The notes under the pieces: generated by a model
Told to the model about the DNA's origin: nothing
Databases searched by the model: none
What the model saw: the letters and a program-made list of their open reading frames with translations, nothing else
NCBI RefSeq assembly: GCF_000767465.1
Contig: NZ_CP009291.1
Span: forward strand, 1,567,501-1,631,500
From: Novosphingobium pentaromativorans US6-1
GTDB taxonomy: Bacteria; Pseudomonadota; Alphaproteobacteria; Sphingomonadales; Sphingomonadaceae
DNA length: 64,000 nt
Direction of reading: 5' to 3'
Translations under genes and position numbers: made by a program
Shown: positions 42,410 through 52,492 of the stretch, one piece after another
How the letters are laid out: each line of letters starts with the position of its first letter
How positions within the stretch are numbered: position 1 is the first letter of the stretch

Positions 42410-42577
42410 TTACTTGATCTTGGCTTCCTTGAACTCGACGTGCTTGCGCGCGACGGGATCGTACTTGCGAAAGCTCATCTTCTCGGTCGTGTTCCGGGGA
42501 TTCTTCTTGGTGACGTAGAAAAATCCGGTGTCGGCGGTGGAAACCAGCCGAATCTTGACAGTTGCGGGCTTCGCCAT
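42410..42577 (-). CDS. rpmG: 50S ribosomal protein L33
   Basis: A 55-residue protein from the ATG at 42577 ([20 protein letters not shown]). It has the L33 core [20 protein letters not shown] and a C-terminal VEFKEAKIK. The zinc cysteines are absent, so it is the zinc-independent form. The longer frame upstream is not used. Confidence 0.95.
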   Translation of the reverse strand: MAKPATVKIRLVSTADTGFFYVTKKNPRNTTEKMSFRKYDPVARKHVEFKEAKIK

Positions 42578-42723
42578 GGCGTTTTCCTGTAATCTCTTCG
42601 TTTCAGCCGCCCTGGCGGCCGGCATGTCCGTTGAAAACAATCGAGGACGGCCAGCAAGGACCGCCCCTCAAGGCTGCGGCCCATGCTTCAGCGTCGGCGC
42701 AAAGTCAAGCCGCCCGAGGCGTT

Positions 42724-43518
42724 TCACTCCTCTGGAAAGGGCCGGATCGGCTCAAGAACGTCGAATTTCTCTTTCAGCGGCTTGTGATCGAGCGGTTCCA
42801 TCTCCAGCGGCGCCGGATCGACGCGGGTATCGGGAAGCCGATCGAGCAAGTCGCGAATCAGGGTGAGTCGCCCCCGATGCTGGTCGTTGAAGTCGACCAG
42901 CGTCCAAGGCGCATGGCGCGTATGGGTCGCCTTGAGCATCTGCGCCCGGGCCTTCGTGTAGTCTTCGTACTTGAGCCGGGCAGCCAGATCGACGGGCGAG
43001 AGCTTCCAGCGCTTGAGCGGATCCTCAAGGCGCTCGAACAGGCGTTCCTCCTGCCGCTCCTGGTCGCAGGTCAGCCAGTACTTGAACAGGAGGATGCCAT
43101 CCTCGACCAGCATCCTTTCGAAGACCGGGGCGTCGCGCAGGAAGGCCTGTACCTGCGGCTCGGTCGCATAGCCCATGACTTTCTCGACCCCGGCGCGGTT
43201 GTACCAGCTGCGGTCGAACAGGACGATTTCGCCACGGGCCGGCAGGTGCGGGACGTAGCGCTGGAAGTACCACTGGCCATTCTCGCGCTCACTGGGCGCG
43301 GACAGGGCGATGACGTGGACCTGGCGAGGATTGAGCTTGGCGGCGATAGCGTTGATTGCCCCGCCCTTCCCCGCCGTATCACGGCCTTCGAACAGGACCA
43401 GGATGCGCGCGCCGGTGGCGGCGGCCCAGCGGGCCATGCCGACCAGTTCCTCTTCCATGGGCTCGAGCAGCTTGTCGTAGGCCTTGCGACCCAGCTTGTC
43501 CTTCTGCTTCTTGCCCAT
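42724..43518 (-). CDS. ppk2: Polyphosphate kinase 2
   Basis: A 264-residue P-loop kinase: LVLFEGRDTAGKGGAINAIA (Walker A), SERENGQWYFQRYVPHLP, FDRSWYNRAGVEKVMG and FLRDAPVFERMLVEDGILLF. PPK2 enzymes phosphorylate nucleotides with polyphosphate; the single-domain size fits the class I (NDP) type. It is followed on the same strand by rpmG and preceded by uppP. Confidence 0.92.
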   Translation of the reverse strand: MGKKQKDKLGRKAYDKLLEPMEEELVGMARWAAATGARILVLFEGRDTAGKGGAINAIAAKLNPRQVHVIALSAPSERENGQWYFQRYVPHLPARGEIVLFDRSWYNRAGVEKVMGYATEPQVQAFLRDAPVFERMLVEDGILLFKYWLTCDQERQEERLFERLEDPLKRWKLSPVDLAARLKYEDYTKARAQMLKATHTRHAPWTLVDFNDQHRGRLTLIRDLLDRLPDTRVDPAPLEMEPLDHKPLKEKFDVLEPIRPFPEE

Positions 43519-43560
43519 GTCAGATCATCCCCGTTCCAGCATGGCCTGTCGCGATGCGGC

Positions 43561-44367
43561 CTATGTCAGCAGGTAGAGTGCCAGAGAACCGGCAGCGATG
43601 CGATACCACGCGAAAGGCGAGAAGCCCGAGCGGCTGACGAAGGCCATGAACGCCTTGATCACCACCAGGGCGACGATGAAGGACACGACGAAGCCCACCG
43701 CGATCTCTCCCCAGCCGACAGGACCGGTGCCTGCCATGAGCTGCTCGCGCGCGCCCAGCAGTTCCAGCGTGGTTGCGCCCATCATCGTGGGCACCGCCAG
43801 GAAGAAGCTGAACTCGGCCGCGGTACGGCGCTCCACGCCCATCGCCAGCGCGCCCATGATCGTCGCGCCGGACCGGCTGACGCCGGGCACCATGGCCAGG
43901 CACTGGGCCAGCCCCACACCCACGCAGGTCTTCATCGAAAGCTCGGAGACGCCGGTCAACGGCCCCTGCTTCGCGACTTTCTCGATGACGAGAATGGCGA
44001 TGCCGCCGACAATCAGCGCCCAGCCCACGATGCTGGGCTGACCGAGCAGACCTTCGATCCAGTCCTTGAGCAGCAGGCCGAGCACGGCAGAAGGCAGAAA
44101 GGCCAGCAGCACGTTGCGCACGAAGCGGATCGATACCGGCTCAAGCTTGAGCAGGCCCATGCCCACGGCCCAGAACGTACGCCAGAACTGCACGATCACG
44201 GCGAGGATTGCGCCCAGCTGGATGACGATGTTGAAGGTCGCCCATTGCGCGGCATCGTATCCGAACAGTTCGGTGGCGAGGATGAGATGGCCAGTCGACG
44301 AGACCGGCAGAAACTCGGTGAGTCCCTCGACGATGCCGAGAAGAATTGCAGTAAGGGTCAGGTCCAT
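43561..44367 (-). CDS. uppP: Undecaprenyl-diphosphatase
   Basis: A 268-residue multi-spanning membrane protein with the BacA/UppP signatures GIVEGLTEFLPVSSTGHLIL and MVPGVSRSGATIMGALAMGV. It recycles the C55 lipid carrier for cell-wall synthesis and gives some bacitracin resistance. It is followed 42 bases on by ppk2 on the same strand. Confidence 0.95.
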   Translation of the reverse strand: MDLTLTAILLGIVEGLTEFLPVSSTGHLILATELFGYDAAQWATFNIVIQLGAILAVIVQFWRTFWAVGMGLLKLEPVSIRFVRNVLLAFLPSAVLGLLLKDWIEGLLGQPSIVGWALIVGGIAILVIEKVAKQGPLTGVSELSMKTCVGVGLAQCLAMVPGVSRSGATIMGALAMGVERRTAAEFSFFLAVPTMMGATTLELLGAREQLMAGTGPVGWGEIAVGFVVSFIVALVVIKAFMAFVSRSGFSPFAWYRIAAGSLALYLLT

Positions 44368-44469
44368 CGCGGCGCAACCAAGCCGCAGCGCCCGGGCAAG
44401 TCAAGGCGGCACGCGCTGCGATGCAAAATAGTCAGGTCGAAAAACGGGATGACCCGCTGATCCCCCATG

Positions 44470-44504
44470 CAAAAATGCCCGGGACAGGTCCTGCCCCGGG
44501 CATT
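44470..44504 (-). terminator. Terminator downstream of the M13 peptidase gene
   Basis: AATGCCCGGG/CCCGGGCATT (44474-44483, 44495-44504) is a 10-bp stem whose loop has an inner CAGG/CCTG pairing. On the minus strand it is followed by TTT, four bases after the gene's stop. Confidence 0.8.
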
Positions 44505-44508
44505 GAAA

Positions 44509-46653
44509 TCACCAGATCCGCACGCGCTGATCGGGCGGGAGATAGAGCTTGTCATCCGGCTTGACGTCGAAGGCCCTGTACCATTCGTCGAAATTGCGGA
44601 CGATGCCGTTGATGCGGTAGTGCGGCGGCGAATGCGGGTCGGTCATCAGGTACTGACGCGCCTGCTCCTCGCGCACTTTCGAACGCCACACCTGCGCCCA
44701 GGCCATGAAGAAGCGCTGGTCGCCGGTATAGCCGTCGATCACCGGCGCTTCCTTGCCGTTCAGCGAGAGCTTGTAGGCACGGTAGGCGAGGCTGAGGCCG
44801 CCCAGGTCGCCGATGTTCTCGCCCATCGTCAGCTTGCCGTTCACGCAAGTCTTGCCCTCGTCGTAAGGGCAGAAGGCATTGTACTGCGCCTCGAGCTTGT
44901 CCTGCAGCTTCTGGAAATTGGCCTTGTCCTTGGCCGTCCACCAGTCGCGCAGGTTGCCCGATCCGTCCGACTTGGCGCCCTGGTCGTCGAAGCCGTGGCC
45001 CATCTCATGGCCGATCACGCCGCCGATCGCGCCGTAATTGACCGCAGGGTCGGCCGATAGGTTGAAGAATGGCGGCTGCAGGATCGCGGCCGGGAAGACG
45101 ATCTCGTTGAAGGGCGGATTGTAGTAGGCGTTCACGGTCTCGGGCAGCATGAACCATTCTGCCCGGTCGACAGCCTTGCCGATGCGGTTCATGTCGAAGT
45201 CGTTCTGCCACTTGCCCGCGGCCATCATGTTGCCCAGCGGATCGTTCTGCGTGAAAGTCAGGCCCTCGTATTCCTTGAAGGTATCGGGCGCGCCGACCTT
45301 GGGCGTGAAGGCATCCAGCTTGGCCTCGGCTTCCTTGCGGGTTGCCGGCCCCATCCACGAAAGGTCATGGAGGTTGAGCGCCATCGCCTTGCGCAGATTG
45401 GCAACGAGATCCTCCATCGCCGCCTTGTTCTCGGGCGGATAGTACTTCCCGGCGTAGATCTTGCCGAGCAGTTCGCCCGCCATCCCCTCGACCGCGCTGA
45501 TGCCGCGCTTCCAGCGGGGGCGCTGCTCGGGCTGACCGGTCAGGGTCTTGCCGTAGAAATTGAAAGTCGCATCGTCGATGTCGCTGGGCAGGACCGATGC
45601 GTGATCGCGCAGGAAGTGCGCCACCAGCCATGCCTGCCAGACCGCGACCGGCACTTCGTCGACCAGCTTTATCGCGGCCGGGAGCCCGCCGCCGAACAGG
45701 GTCTGGGCCTTCGCCGCATCGATCTTGGCGTCTTTCAGCTCCTCTGCCGTCGGCGGGATCTCGGATGCGATGACGTAGCTCGCCCTGCCCGCGCCCACGG
45801 TGTCCATGAAAGTGCGCACGAGGCCGTCGGAACCGAAGGCCTCGAACTCACCCATCGACAGCTTGTTGTAGGTGAGATCGCGGTTGCGCGCAGCGGCGCG
45901 GTCCCAGTCGGCCTGGGCGATGCGCATTTCCAGCGACATCACCGCCTTGGCAGCCGAAGCCGGATCGGCATAGCCTGCCTTGCCAAGCACGAAAGCCAGG
46001 TAATCGAGATACTTGGCGCGGATTTCCTGCGAGCGCTCATCGTTCTTGAGGTAATAGTCGCGGTCCGGCAGGCCCAGCCCGGTGATCGCGGCCTGCAGGG
46101 CATAAACGTCGCTCTGCTTGGGGTCGGCATCGACATAGACGCCCAGCGGCGAAGCATATCCCGGCGAGGCGAAAAGCTTCATCAGGTCGGTCGGCGTCTT
46201 CGCCGCGAAAATCGCATCGAGATAGGGACGCGCCGGCTTGAGCCCAGCTGCGTTGATCGCGGCGGTGTCCATGAAGGCTGAATAGGCGGCAGCAACCCGC
46301 GCGGCATCGCTGCCCGGCGCCGGCTTCGAAGCGATCAGGTCATCCATGATGCCGTGCAGGCGCTGGCTGGACAGTTCACGCAGTTCGTCGAACGAGCCCC
46401 AGCGGGTGCGGTCGGCCGGCAGTTCGGTCGTCTCGACCCATTTGCCGTTGACGAAAGTGTCGAAGTCGTCGCCCGGCTTTACGTCCTTTTCCATCCATTG
46501 GGTCTGGACGCCGAAATCGCCCCAGTCGGCTGCGGCCGGGTCAGAGGCGGCGACGGGATTGTCGGCAGCGCTGAGCGGGGCGGCGGAAAGACTGAATACG
46601 AAAGCTGAAATGGCGGCGCTCGACGCAAGCGCCCTGCCGAGAATTCGAGGCAT
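44509..46653 (-). CDS. M13-family zinc metallopeptidase, exported
   Basis: A 714-residue protein with a signal peptide (about 1-29, FVFSLSAAPLSAA). The neprilysin fold has the NAYYNPPFNEIVFPAAILQP segment, the zinc site GHEMGHGFDDQGAKSDGSGN and GENIGDLGGLSLAYRAYK, which supplies the third ligand. M13 enzymes degrade small peptides in the periplasm. Its stop is followed by a strong terminator. Confidence 0.93.
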   Translation of the reverse strand: MPRILGRALASSAAISAFVFSLSAAPLSAADNPVAASDPAAADWGDFGVQTQWMEKDVKPGDDFDTFVNGKWVETTELPADRTRWGSFDELRELSSQRLHGIMDDLIASKPAPGSDAARVAAAYSAFMDTAAINAAGLKPARPYLDAIFAAKTPTDLMKLFASPGYASPLGVYVDADPKQSDVYALQAAITGLGLPDRDYYLKNDERSQEIRAKYLDYLAFVLGKAGYADPASAAKAVMSLEMRIAQADWDRAAARNRDLTYNKLSMGEFEAFGSDGLVRTFMDTVGAGRASYVIASEIPPTAEELKDAKIDAAKAQTLFGGGLPAAIKLVDEVPVAVWQAWLVAHFLRDHASVLPSDIDDATFNFYGKTLTGQPEQRPRWKRGISAVEGMAGELLGKIYAGKYYPPENKAAMEDLVANLRKAMALNLHDLSWMGPATRKEAEAKLDAFTPKVGAPDTFKEYEGLTFTQNDPLGNMMAAGKWQNDFDMNRIGKAVDRAEWFMLPETVNAYYNPPFNEIVFPAAILQPPFFNLSADPAVNYGAIGGVIGHEMGHGFDDQGAKSDGSGNLRDWWTAKDKANFQKLQDKLEAQYNAFCPYDEGKTCVNGKLTMGENIGDLGGLSLAYRAYKLSLNGKEAPVIDGYTGDQRFFMAWAQVWRSKVREEQARQYLMTDPHSPPHYRINGIVRNFDEWYRAFDVKPDDKLYLPPDQRVRIW

Positions 46654-46752
46654 GCCTGATCCTTTTCGGATTGTTCGACACGAGACTGAACGAGTCCGGA
46701 TGACCCGCCGATGAAGCGCAACATAATTTCCTTGTTGCGCAATTCCAGTCTT

Positions 46753-48597
46753 TTACGCGTCCAGGGTCGAACGCTGGTCGGGACGCATGTCGAATTGTAG
46801 CGAGGCAAGCCGTGCGTAGAGCCCGCCTGCAGCCGAAAGCGTGTCGTGCGTGCCCTGCTCGACGATGCGGCCACCGTCCATGACGATGATCCGATCGGCT
46901 TGACGCACAGTGGCGAGGCGATGCGCGATCACTAGGGTCGTGCGGCTCTGCATCAGGCGGTCGAGCGCATCCTGAACCAACCGCTCGCTTTCGGCGTCGA
47001 GCGCGCTGGTCGCCTCGTCCAGCAGAAGGATCGGCGACTCGCGCAGGAGCGCGCGGGCAATCGCGATGCGCTGGCGCTGGCCACCGGACAGACGGGCGCC
47101 GTCCTCGCCGAGGAAGGTATCGAGGCCCTGGGGAAGATCCTTGAGGAACTGCTCGGCATTGGCCGCGCGCGCTGCCTGCCAGATCGCCTCGTCGTCGGCG
47201 TCCCAATTGCCGTAGCGCAAGTTGTCGCGTGCGCTGGCGGCGAAGAGCACGCCTTCCTGCGGCACGAGCGCGATGCGCTGGCGGATTTCGGCAGGATCGG
47301 CCGATGTCAGCTGTACGCCGTCGATCTTGATGGAGCCGCTCTGCGGATCGTAGAATCGCTCGGCCAGCTGGAACAGGGTCGACTTGCCCGCGCCCGAAGG
47401 CCCGACGATCGCCACGGTCTCACCGGGATCGACAGTCAGGCTGAAATCCTTCAGCGCGGCCTGCTCGGGCCGGGTAGGATAGCGGAACGTCACGCTCTCG
47501 AACGCAAGTTTTCCGCGGGCCGGGCTGGGCATCGCCTGCGGCCGTGCCGGAGGCGAGATCGCCGGACGCTCGCCCAGCAGTTCGGCCAGGCGGCTTGCCG
47601 CGCCCGCGCCGCGCACGAGGTCGCCATAGACTTCGGTCAGCGAACCGAAGGCACCCGCGACAATGCCTGCGGTGACGACGAAAGCCGCGATCGTGCCGCC
47701 GGTGATCGTGCCTTCCGCAACGCCGACCGCGCCGCGCCACATGATGACCGTGATCGATCCGAAGATGAGGAACATGATGACCGCGGTCATGATCGCGCGG
47801 ATGGTGATGCGCCGCTTGCCGGTTTCGAAAGTTCGCTCGACCGCCTCGCTGAAGCGGCCCATCTCGCGGCCTTCCTGGTTGAATGCCTGGACCACGCGCA
47901 AGGCGCCGAAGACTTCTGAGGTCATCGCGCCGATATCGGCCACACGGTCCTGGCTGGTACGCGAGACCACCCGCAACCGCCGTCCGAATGTCGCAATCGG
48001 CAGGATCACGAGTGGAATCGCGACGATCAGGCCGATAGTCAGCGTCGGCGCCAGAGCGAAAAGATAGGCCACGCCGCCGATTGCCATGATCGCGTTACGC
48101 AGGGCGACCGAAACGGTCGTACCGACGATCTGTTCGATGATCGCGGTATCCGCGGTCATGCGCGAGGCGATTTCCTTAGGGCTGTTTTCCTCGAAGAAGC
48201 TCGGCGAAAGCGACAGCAGGTGGCGCTGAACGCGCAGGCGGATGTCGGCGACGACTCGCTCGCCCAGCCAGGAAACGCTGTAGAAACGGATCGCGGTGGC
48301 GACTGCGAGCACCGCGACGATGCACAGCAGCGCGATGAACCACTTGCGAATTGCGGTCGGGTCCGCGCCCTCTGCGAAGCCCTGGTCGATAATCTGGCGG
48401 AAGCCATAGGGAATGGCGAGCGTGGAGGTCGCCGTGGTGATCAGCGCGCAACCGGCAACCGCCATGCGTCCGGGATAGTGGAACAGCTCGCGCCAGACCA
48501 TGCGCAGCGGCCCCAGGCTCTTGCGACGCGGCGACTCCTCGCCTGTCGTCGAGGCTTCACTCTGCGGCGTTAGGGTCTGGCCCGGATTGGCGTCCAT
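46753..48597 (-). CDS. MsbA-like ABC exporter (fused permease and ATPase)
   Basis: A 614-residue half-transporter from the ATG at 48597 (MDANPGQTLTPQSEASTTGE), with AAGGGG upstream. Six membrane segments (about 45-330) precede the ATPase, with Walker A GPSGAGKSTLF, signature LSGGQRQRIAIARALL and Walker B ILLLDEATSALD. Homodimers of this type export lipids or drugs. Its substrate cannot be read; no operon partner is visible. Confidence 0.9.
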   Translation of the reverse strand: MDANPGQTLTPQSEASTTGEESPRRKSLGPLRMVWRELFHYPGRMAVAGCALITTATSTLAIPYGFRQIIDQGFAEGADPTAIRKWFIALLCIVAVLAVATAIRFYSVSWLGERVVADIRLRVQRHLLSLSPSFFEENSPKEIASRMTADTAIIEQIVGTTVSVALRNAIMAIGGVAYLFALAPTLTIGLIVAIPLVILPIATFGRRLRVVSRTSQDRVADIGAMTSEVFGALRVVQAFNQEGREMGRFSEAVERTFETGKRRITIRAIMTAVIMFLIFGSITVIMWRGAVGVAEGTITGGTIAAFVVTAGIVAGAFGSLTEVYGDLVRGAGAASRLAELLGERPAISPPARPQAMPSPARGKLAFESVTFRYPTRPEQAALKDFSLTVDPGETVAIVGPSGAGKSTLFQLAERFYDPQSGSIKIDGVQLTSADPAEIRQRIALVPQEGVLFAASARDNLRYGNWDADDEAIWQAARAANAEQFLKDLPQGLDTFLGEDGARLSGGQRQRIAIARALLRESPILLLDEATSALDAESERLVQDALDRLMQSRTTLVIAHRLATVRQADRIIVMDGGRIVEQGTHDTLSAAGGLYARLASLQFDMRPDQRSTLDA

Positions 48598-48790
48598 GCG
48601 CGGCCCCTTACCGCGTTGAGACGCTAAGGGAAAGGCCCGAGGCCGCAGGAAGGCTAAAGGTGACCACAAGCTGCTTCAATTGCTATGCAAAAGACTGAAA
48701 TCGGAAATGCCGCATTGCACAAAGGTCAATTCATCCCCAGAATGAAGGGAATCGTCAGGACGGCTGCGTGCGGCGGCCAGGAGATGAATC

Positions 48791-50035
48791 TTGCTTTACA
48801 ACATGTATGAATTGCAGCGCACCATGCTCGGTGGCGCAGCGGCGTGGGCTTCGGTCGGTGCCGAGATGCTCACAAACCCAAGCCTCCCCCTGGGCTATAC
48901 CGGCCTTGGCCCGATCATGGCATCGGCGCTCGAAGTCTTCGCCCACGCGGCATCGTCACGCGGCAAGCCCGAGTTCGACATCGAGACCGTGAAGGTCGGC
49001 GATGCCACTTACCCCGTCACCGAAGCGATCGTGCTCCATCGCCCGTTCGGCAACCTGCTGCGCTTCGATCATCCGGGTCTGCCCGAGAACGCGCCCAAGC
49101 TGCTGGTCGTTGCGCCGATGAGCGGCCACTACGCAACCCTCCTGCGCGGCACCGTCGCGCGCATGCTGGAAACCTGCGAAGTCTATATCACCGACTGGGC
49201 CGACGCGAAGATGGTGCCGGCCTCGGCCGGTCGCTTCGACCTCGACGACTACATCGACTACCTCGTCGACTTCCTCCATCACATCGGCCCGGGCACGCAC
49301 ATGCTGGCCGTATGCCAGCCCTCGGTTCCTGCCTATGCCGCAGCCGCGATCATGGGCGCCAAGAAGGATCCCTGCCGCCCCGCGACGCTCACGATGATGG
49401 GCGGCCCGATCGACACCCGCGAAGCGCCGACCAGCGTGAACGACGTTGCCATGCAGCAGCCGCTCTCGTGGTTCGAACACAATGTCATCGCCGATGTCCC
49501 GCTTACCTATCCGGGCAGCGGCCGCCGCGTCTATCCCGGCTTCCTGCAGCTGACCGGCTTCATGGCGATGAACCTGGGCAGCCACATGATGAGCCATTAC
49601 GGCATGTTCAAGCACCTTGTCGAAGGCGACGGGGAAAGCGCGGCTGCCACCAAGGCCTTCTACGACGAGTATCGCTCGGTCTGCGACATGACCGCTGACT
49701 TCTACCTGCAGACGATCGAACACGTGTTCCAGAAGCACTCGCTGCCCAAGGGCGAATTCGTCCACCGCGGCGAGCGCATCGACCTGGGCGGCATCCGCGA
49801 TACCGCGCTGCTCGCGGTAGAGGGCGATAAGGACGACATCTCGGGCATCGGCCAGACCCGGGCCGCATTGCACCTTGCCACGCACCTGCCGGAAGAGCGC
49901 AAGAAGTACTTCCTTGCCGAGAACGTGGGCCACTACGGCATCTTCAACGGGAGCAAGTGGCGCAACCGCATCGCGCCGGTTCTGGAAGACTGGATCAGGC
50001 AGCACCAGAAGACCGCCCTCAAGGTGGTCGCCTGA
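48791..50035 (+). CDS. phaZ: Intracellular polyhydroxyalkanoate depolymerase
   Basis: A 414-residue alpha/beta-hydrolase of the PhaZ family. The TTG at 48791 is used because AGGAG precedes it and the family begins MLYxxYEL. The nucleophile region is HMLAVCQPSVPAYAAAA, so the family's Cys replaces Ser in the lipase box. The C-terminus holds the His (NVGHYGIFNGSKWRN). It breaks down stored PHA granules. It stands alone here without phaC or phasin genes. Confidence 0.9.
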   Translation: MLYNMYELQRTMLGGAAAWASVGAEMLTNPSLPLGYTGLGPIMASALEVFAHAASSRGKPEFDIETVKVGDATYPVTEAIVLHRPFGNLLRFDHPGLPENAPKLLVVAPMSGHYATLLRGTVARMLETCEVYITDWADAKMVPASAGRFDLDDYIDYLVDFLHHIGPGTHMLAVCQPSVPAYAAAAIMGAKKDPCRPATLTMMGGPIDTREAPTSVNDVAMQQPLSWFEHNVIADVPLTYPGSGRRVYPGFLQLTGFMAMNLGSHMMSHYGMFKHLVEGDGESAAATKAFYDEYRSVCDMTADFYLQTIEHVFQKHSLPKGEFVHRGERIDLGGIRDTALLAVEGDKDDISGIGQTRAALHLATHLPEERKKYFLAENVGHYGIFNGSKWRNRIAPVLEDWIRQHQKTALKVVA

Positions 50036-50150
50036 GCCCACTTGCAGGCATTTGCTGCCAGTGAAGCGCAGCGCCGGCCCGCCTCGACCGCGGGTCGGCA
50101 AGCTGCGGTCCCGGCTGGAACTTGCTGCAGGAAAGCGCTATATTGATCGC

Positions 50151-50825
50151 ATGGTTTTGAAGCTCGGACGGCGAGAGGTTATCAAGGGTGCAATTGCGGC
50201 AGGCGCCGGAATTGTCCTGCCCGGACGCGCGCTGGCGGTCGACGCCGCAGCCTCCAGCCTGACCCCCTACGAACGCAAGATCATGGATGTCGCCTCCCGT
50301 CAGGCAGAGCGCGTCGGCAACAAGGTCTGGCGCACCGATCTGGTCGGGATCGCCGATTTTGCCCAGCCTTCGTGGAAGCCGCGCCTGCATTTCGCCAACA
50401 TTGAGGCCGGAACCGTCCGCAGCTTCCTGCTCGCGCACGGCAAGGGCTCCGATCCGGAGCACAGCGGCTGGCTGCAGCGCTTTTCCAATACTCCCGGTTC
50501 CGAGGCGACCTCTCGCGGCGCCTTCCTCACCTGTGAATGGTACAAGGGCAAGTACGGCACATCGATCCGCCTCGTCGGGCTGGACGAGGACAATTCGATG
50601 GCGCTTCAGCGCGCCATCGTCATGCATCCGGCCTGGTACGTGGACCAGTCGATGATCGACAAGTGGGGCAAGCTGGGCCGCAGCGAAGGTTGCTTCGCGA
50701 TGAGCAATTCGAACTTCAACGAAGCCCTCTGGCACCTTTCCGGCGGTCGCCTGCTCTACGCCGACCGCATCGGCGAAGACGAAGCCTGGGCGGCTTCCCC
50801 GCAATTTTCCGAGCCTGAAGGTTAA
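50151..50825 (+). CDS. Exported murein L,D-transpeptidase-like protein
   Basis: A 224-residue protein from the ATG at 50151. A Tat-like signal (LGRREVIKGAIAAGAGIVLP) precedes the domain. The catalytic Cys is in LGRSEGCFAMSNSNFNEALW, the usual S-x-G-C pattern of YkuD-related catalytic domains; HGKGSDPEHSGWLQRFSN also fits the murein L,D-transpeptidase family. It should modify peptidoglycan cross-links in the periplasm. Confidence 0.85.
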   Translation: MVLKLGRREVIKGAIAAGAGIVLPGRALAVDAAASSLTPYERKIMDVASRQAERVGNKVWRTDLVGIADFAQPSWKPRLHFANIEAGTVRSFLLAHGKGSDPEHSGWLQRFSNTPGSEATSRGAFLTCEWYKGKYGTSIRLVGLDEDNSMALQRAIVMHPAWYVDQSMIDKWGKLGRSEGCFAMSNSNFNEALWHLSGGRLLYADRIGEDEAWAASPQFSEPEG

Positions 50826-50938
50826 TCCCTACAGCGCGGGGACCACTTGCCTCCCCGGCGCGCTTCCCGGCACCTGCATTGCATTACGCTTCGCGCGACC
50901 ATACTTCCGCGTCTCAGACCGGAGCAGACCACAGATAC

Positions 50939-51913
50939 ATGGACGGGCAAATCGACAATGCTGACTGGCCGCTGTTCGGGTGGGTCGACGATGTGCGCCC
51001 CGCTCTGGCGCAAGCATCCGATGCCGGTCGGCCCGTCGTGCTGGCCACCCTGTACCGGGTGGAAGGCAGCGCTCCGCGTGGCCCCGGCGCGCAGATGGTG
51101 TTCGATGGCTCTGCGGCAAGCGGCTATTTCTCCGGAGATTGCATCGAGGGCGACGTCGCCAGCCACGCAGCGCGCGTCCTGACCGACGGCGAACCGCGAC
51201 ACCTGCACTACGGCGCCGGCAGCCCGTGGATCGACATCCGCCTGCGCTGCGGCGGTGCATTGCATATCCTGCTCGAGCGCATTCTGCCTGACGACGAAGC
51301 CCTGCATGAACTGCTGCGCCACGCGGCCGAGCGCCGGTCCTGCCAGTGGCACAGCGACGGCACCATGCGCCGCGTCTCGGCGCAGGACGGGGCGCTGCTG
51401 ACCCTGACGGACCAGCCGTTCTCCCTTGCACGCCGCTACGATCCGCCCCGCCGGCTGATCGTCTCCGGGGGCGATCCCGGCGCGCTGGCGGCGGCGCGGC
51501 TCGGTGCTCTTGCCCAGTTCGAAACCTATCTCGTGCGACCGGACGGCCCTTCCTCGCCGCCGCCGTTCCCGGTGGCCGGATACCTGCGGGAAGCGCCGAC
51601 GCAGGCGCTCGAGAGCCTTGGTGTCGATCGCTGGACCGCCTATCTCGGAGCGACGCACGAAGATCACCACGACCTCGGCGGGTGCCTCGCGGCCCTGCGC
51701 GGTTCGGCAGGCTATGTCGGCATGATCGGTGCAAAATCGCGCGCGGCCGGACGCCTGGCCGCACTCGAAGCTGCCGGAGCGACGCGTGAGGAACTGGACG
51801 CGCTGCACCTCTCTCCGGGCATCACGGGTCTTGGCAAGTCGCCCTGGGAAGTCGCCACGGGTGTCGTCGCCGAAATCATGCAGGCGCTCAATCCGGCGAA
51901 GGAGCGCGCGTGA
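50939..51913 (+). CDS. xdhC: XdhC-like molybdenum-enzyme maturation factor
   Basis: A 324-residue protein from the ATG at 50939 (MDGQIDNADWPLFGWVDDVR). The XdhC/CoxI N-terminal part has ATLYRVEGSAPRGPGAQM and GDCIEGDVASHAARVL; the Rossmann C-terminal part has YVGMIGAKSRAAGRLAALEA and PWEVATGVVAEIMQALN. It delivers sulfurated molybdenum cofactor to a hydroxylase. It overlaps the next gene, which makes the cytidylated cofactor, by 4 bases. Confidence 0.88.
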   Translation: MDGQIDNADWPLFGWVDDVRPALAQASDAGRPVVLATLYRVEGSAPRGPGAQMVFDGSAASGYFSGDCIEGDVASHAARVLTDGEPRHLHYGAGSPWIDIRLRCGGALHILLERILPDDEALHELLRHAAERRSCQWHSDGTMRRVSAQDGALLTLTDQPFSLARRYDPPRRLIVSGGDPGALAAARLGALAQFETYLVRPDGPSSPPPFPVAGYLREAPTQALESLGVDRWTAYLGATHEDHHDLGGCLAALRGSAGYVGMIGAKSRAAGRLAALEAAGATREELDALHLSPGITGLGKSPWEVATGVVAEIMQALNPAKERA

Positions 51914-52485
51914 CACGCGTCGCGCTGGTCCTCGCGGCCGGATTGGCGACGCGTTTCGGCAGCGACAAGCTCTCTGCTCCGCTCAATGGCGAACCGCTGC
52001 TGTTTCATGCGATCCGGGCAGCGCGCGCGGCGCCGGTCAGCCGCGTCATTGTCGTCGCTCGCCGCGGCCTCGAAACCGGCATTTGGGAAAGTTCGCCGCC
52101 CGTTGAAATCGTGCGCATCGCCAGCACCTCCCTCTCGCAGTCCCTGCAGGCAGGCATCGCTGCTGCCGCCACGGCCGATGGCGCCTTCGTCTTCCTTGGC
52201 GACATGCCGCGCATCCCGCTCGGCATTGCCGAGCGCCTCGCCCACGCGATCGGCGACGGCTTTGCCGCCATGCCGCGCGAGGGCGGCCGCCCCGGCCATC
52301 CGGTACTGCTTTCCGCCCGCGCCTTTCCGGCGATTGCCGGGCTCACGGGCGATCAGGGCGCAGGCAAGCTGCTGCGTCAGCGCCCGGACGTCGTCTTCGT
52401 CGATTGCACGGACCCGGCGATTCACGCCGATGTCGACGTTCCTGCAGACCTGGCGCAGTTGAGGAGTGGGACCGAACCGGGCTGA
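51910..52485 (+). CDS. mocA: Molybdenum cofactor cytidylyltransferase-like (MocA family)
   Basis: A 191-residue nucleotidyltransferase starting at a GTG (51910) that overlaps the xdhC stop. The core is VALVLAAGLATRFGSDKLSA and FVFLGDMPRIPLG, as in MocA/MobA-like enzymes. It should attach CMP to molybdopterin for xanthine-oxidase-type hydroxylases. It is paired with xdhC and upstream of a lone 2Fe-2S subunit. Confidence 0.87.
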   Translation: MTRVALVLAAGLATRFGSDKLSAPLNGEPLLFHAIRAARAAPVSRVIVVARRGLETGIWESSPPVEIVRIASTSLSQSLQAGIAAAATADGAFVFLGDMPRIPLGIAERLAHAIGDGFAAMPREGGRPGHPVLLSARAFPAIAGLTGDQGAGKLLRQRPDVVFVDCTDPAIHADVDVPADLAQLRSGTEPG

Positions 52486-52492
52486 GGCCGCG

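Noticed and set aside
42562..44460. Very long plus-strand frame over ppk2 and uppP
   Set aside because: It is His/Arg/Gln-rich antisense shadow of two well-recognised minus-strand genes.
48956..50101. Minus-strand frame opposite the PHA depolymerase
   Set aside because: It has no motif and is the complement shadow of a well-matched enzyme gene.
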